Origin: a virus
Virus record (IMG/VR): IMGVR_UViG_3300042446_001529
Location: 1 to 64,000 of that record
Reading direction: 5' to 3' (one strand)
DNA length: 64,000 nucleotides
This document shows, in pieces, positions 62,364-64,000 of the stretch (position 1 is its first letter; each line of letters opens with the position of its first letter). Both the position numbers and the translations under genes were made by a program. The notes beneath the pieces were generated by a model that saw only the letters and a list, made by a program, of their open reading frames with translations, did no database searches and was not told the origin of the DNA.

Positions 62364-62803
62364 AGATTATCTTTCTTCACTGTTTTAATATCAATTACGC
62401 CTGTGTTTACAGGACCGCCGAAATCGCCATCGACTACTACATTGGCACACAGTTCACGGAACCAACGATCTATAATTTCTTCGTCTTTGTCTCCGTCCTC
62501 ACCATATCCCTCTTGCTTTAATTTTAACACAAAAAGGTCGTTCCAGTCAAGCTCAAAAAAGCCATTACGAACATTATCTTTGTTGACATGTGTTTCGATT
62601 ACGCCTACCCACGGTTCTTTTTTACGTGTTGCACGTTCTTTTGGAGATAATTTGGCCTGTGCCTCTGCTTCTGTAGCACGTTCGGCAGCTTCAGTGGCTG
62701 CTTTGGCTGTTTCAGAGGCTTGTGCTGCAATGCCTATTGATCGTTCTGCTTCTGCTCTGATCTTGTCAATACCAAATAATTTTTCAATCCATTTATTCAT
62801 CAT
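62360..62803 (-). CDS. Coiled-coil phage protein of unknown function
   Basis: The protein is 147 residues from the ATG at 62803, which has GGGGA close upstream and sits in the ATGATGA overlap with the QueE stop; 62800 is an alternative ATG. Residues about 12-50 form an Ala/Glu/Arg-rich helix (TAKAATEAAERATEAEAQA), then a basic turn and an ordered part with WVGVIETHVNKDNVRNGFFE and VDGDFGGPVNTGVIDI. The latter is typical of marine T4-like hypothetical proteins. Function unknown. Confidence 0.7.
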   Translation of the reverse strand: MMNKWIEKLFGIDKIRAEAERSIGIAAQASETAKAATEAAERATEAEAQAKLSPKERATRKKEPWVGVIETHVNKDNVRNGFFELDWNDLFVLKLKQEGYGEDGDKDEEIIDRWFRELCANVVVDGDFGGPVNTGVIDIKTVKKDNL

Positions 62804-63654
62804 GTTCCCCACTCATTTTTAAATAGCGGCACTTGCAGTCTATCACTGTAACGTAGTCCCATCTTCATTGCTAATTCTGCCACCCGGCGATTATTTAGTG
62901 TATATACACTTTCAACTCCGCCCACAGGCATGAGATAACAATGTCCGGTAAATCCTTCTGCACGATATATATCTAAAGTTTCTAAGGCTTCTTCGGCATC
63001 TTCTTCTGTGGCTATTACAAATTTAAGATAGGTATAACCAGCTTCTTGATATTCACAAACAACGTCCGGCTTTATCGCTTCGTGTCTTTCCTCTCCGGAA
63101 CAGCTGAGCTTGGCACTGACTGAAAATGTAACTTCTCTAGAAGCGAATGGAGGATTCTGACCCCACTCTTGTAGGAATGTTTTAAATTCTGGAGTGAGTT
63201 TTTGAGTGCCGTTGGTTTCAAACGTAATTTCTTTAAGTTTGATCATACTAGGATGGTTAAGTAATTCTGGATAAGCACGTTGCCAACCCAACAAAGGCTC
63301 ACCGCCTGTAATAACTAGATGTTCAGCCTGCCACTGATTAAAAGGTAAGATTTCCATTATACGCTCAGCGATAGCATCACTAGTAAGCATAGGACTAAGA
63401 TCCTTAAACCTTGGATCCCAGCTTGCATAGCTATCACAGCCAGTACTGACAAGTGGTAGTTCTTCATATGTTTTAAATTTATCTACGATTTGTGCAATAG
63501 AATCAACTTCGGTACTTAGTTTATCTTTAGGCATACCAAAGCCCGCACATTTAAAGTTGCAGCCAAATGTGCGTAAGAAAACAGAAGGCACACCCATATA
63601 GCGTCCTTCACCCTGAATGCTGTAAAACAGCTCTGCAATTTTAATTTTACTCAT
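62800..63654 (-). CDS. queE: QueE-like 7-carboxy-7-deazaguanine synthase (radical SAM)
   Basis: The 284-residue protein matches QueE: FYSIQGEGRYMGVPSVFLRT at the N-terminus, then GCNFKC (C32, C36), VSTGCDSYASWDP (C73), VITGGEPLL and FSVSAKLSCSG. QueE makes the 7-deazaguanine core used in queuosine in tRNA and in phage DNA modification. The usual third cysteine two residues after C36 is replaced by Phe (CAGFGMPK), and C73 is the likely substitute, so cysteine spacing is atypical. A sigma70-type promoter lies just upstream with no Shine-Dalgarno, suggesting an early leaderless transcript. The other Que genes are not in this window. Confidence 0.88.
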   Translation of the reverse strand: MSKIKIAELFYSIQGEGRYMGVPSVFLRTFGCNFKCAGFGMPKDKLSTEVDSIAQIVDKFKTYEELPLVSTGCDSYASWDPRFKDLSPMLTSDAIAERIMEILPFNQWQAEHLVITGGEPLLGWQRAYPELLNHPSMIKLKEITFETNGTQKLTPEFKTFLQEWGQNPPFASREVTFSVSAKLSCSGEERHEAIKPDVVCEYQEAGYTYLKFVIATEEDAEEALETLDIYRAEGFTGHCYLMPVGGVESVYTLNNRRVAELAMKMGLRYSDRLQVPLFKNEWGT

Positions 63655-63659
63655 AGTTT

Positions 63660-63688
63660 ATTATACACTCTTTTTCTGTAATTGCCAA
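63660..63688 (-). promoter_or_regulatory. Sigma70-type promoter for queE
   Basis: On the minus strand TTGGCA (63688-63683), a 17-base spacer and TATAAT (63665-63660). It overlaps the 3' end of the small AbrB-like gene, and the -10 box ends five bases before the queE ATG. The match and spacing are good; the transcript would begin at about the start codon. Confidence 0.65.
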
Positions 63689-63825
63689 GAGCCATTGCCC
63701 TGATCTATCCATTCTAATGTGTCGCCTTCGCCCCAACCTTGCAGATCCAACACTTCCTGTGGTATTGGCATAATGAGATCACCGGTATCAGGATCTTCTT
63801 CTAATACAACTGTCCAATTTTTCAA
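63661..63825 (-). CDS. Small AbrB/SpoVT-like protein
   Basis: A 54-residue reading frame from TTG at 63825, with AGGAG seven bases upstream, begins with a MKNWTVVLEEDPDTGDLIMP segment and contains an IPQEVLDLQGWGEGDTLEWI segment. The pattern of acidic beta strands around an I-P-x-E-V-L, then G-x-GD-x-L-x-W, is that of AbrB-type swapped-hairpin DNA-binding folds, common as small proteins in marine T4-like phages. Its 3' end carries the queE promoter. It could be a transcription regulator or a toxin-antitoxin-like relic; neither is shown. Confidence 0.72.
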   Translation of the reverse strand: MKNWTVVLEEDPDTGDLIMPIPQEVLDLQGWGEGDTLEWIDQGNGSWQLQKKSV

Positions 63826-63838
63826 TGTTAACTCCTGA

Positions 63839-64000
63839 TCAAATAGTATTGTCGTTCTTATTTTTCCAATCCAAATATCTACGTTTACGACATTCTTCTT
63901 TAACGTCAGTTGGAATATCTGGATGCCATTCTGCCATGCCGCAGTCGTAGACTCGATATTCTGGCATTTCTACTTGAGAAAGAAAGAGAATCCAAAGGAC
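63839..64000 (-). CDS. Partial C-terminus of an unidentified phage protein
   Basis: An open frame enters from the window end and stops at 63839, just before the ribosome site of the AbrB-like gene. The visible 53 residues end with YRVYDCGMAEWHPDIPTDVK followed by a basic tail with KKRRYLDWKN-like composition. An ATG at 63967 with no visible ribosome site could start a short 42-residue protein instead, but the frame stays open to the edge. No family recognised. Confidence 0.5.
   Translation of the reverse strand, partial: VLWILFLSQVEMPEYRVYDCGMAEWHPDIPTDVKEECRKRRYLDWKNKNDNTI

Noticed and set aside
62366-62394. Promoter-like TTGATA-17-GATAAT before RNase H
   Set aside because: Not listed as a feature because it lies inside the coding end of the upstream gene and the -10 box is only two bases from the ATG; kept only as weak support in a finding.
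1-64000. CRISPR arrays, insertion sequences or integrase/attachment sites
   Set aside because: No regularly spaced short repeats, transposase or integrase motifs were seen; repeats found are in-frame within genes.

Overview
The window is a stretch of a T4-like myovirus genome of the marine type (cyanophage/pelagiphage-like relatives). The evidence is a nearly complete T4 baseplate module (gp26, gp51-like, gp48, gp53, gp5, gp25, gp6 and a giant protein in the gp7 position), the T4 recombination nuclease pair gp46/gp47, the late sigma factor gp55, a T4-type RNase H, and late-promoter octamers close to TATAAATA placed about 25-32 bases before start codons. The host cannot be read from the window. 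No photosynthesis genes and no convincing tRNA genes were seen.

Layout: 1-157 is a divergent start region between a cut-off minus-strand gene and the gp26/gp51 pair. 1229-2550 (minus) holds two genes whose products begin with matching nine-residue leaders resembling T4 capsid-targeting peptides. 2551-3045 has no accepted gene; it holds a late promoter, a terminator and several hairpins. 3046-7372 (minus) is a replication/recombination/transcription block: GIY-YIG nuclease, small protein, gp46, gp47, gp55. 7421-30747 (plus) is the baseplate block, ending in a 4605-residue protein with an FG-GAP propeller and carbohydrate-binding-like modules. 30743-41244 (plus) holds a small structural protein, four paralogous tail-fibre-like proteins and a pair of paralogous virion-type proteins.

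41269-58470 (plus) is the most unusual part: one late promoter followed by 16 closely packed, mostly overlapping genes. They encode four glycosyltransferase-like proteins (one carrying tandem degenerate copies of its own core), six radical SAM enzymes (four with an N-terminal twitch-like cysteine set, one with a C-terminal SPASM-like set, one with a B12-binding-like domain), two SGNH hydrolases, a GT-B-like glycosyltransferase, a SAM methyltransferase and two unknown proteins. Because it lies behind the fibre genes and a late-type promoter, the simplest reading is a virion or cell-surface modification island, for example glycosylation and radical-chemistry tailoring of tail fibres. This is inference.

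58471-64000 (minus) is a run of small conserved phage proteins, RNase H, a coiled-coil protein, a QueE-like 7-deazaguanine enzyme with non-standard cysteine spacing, a small AbrB-like protein and a gene cut by the window end. Two sigma70-type promoters, before gp47 and QueE, put the -10 box only 5-6 bases from the ATG, which suggests leaderless early transcripts.
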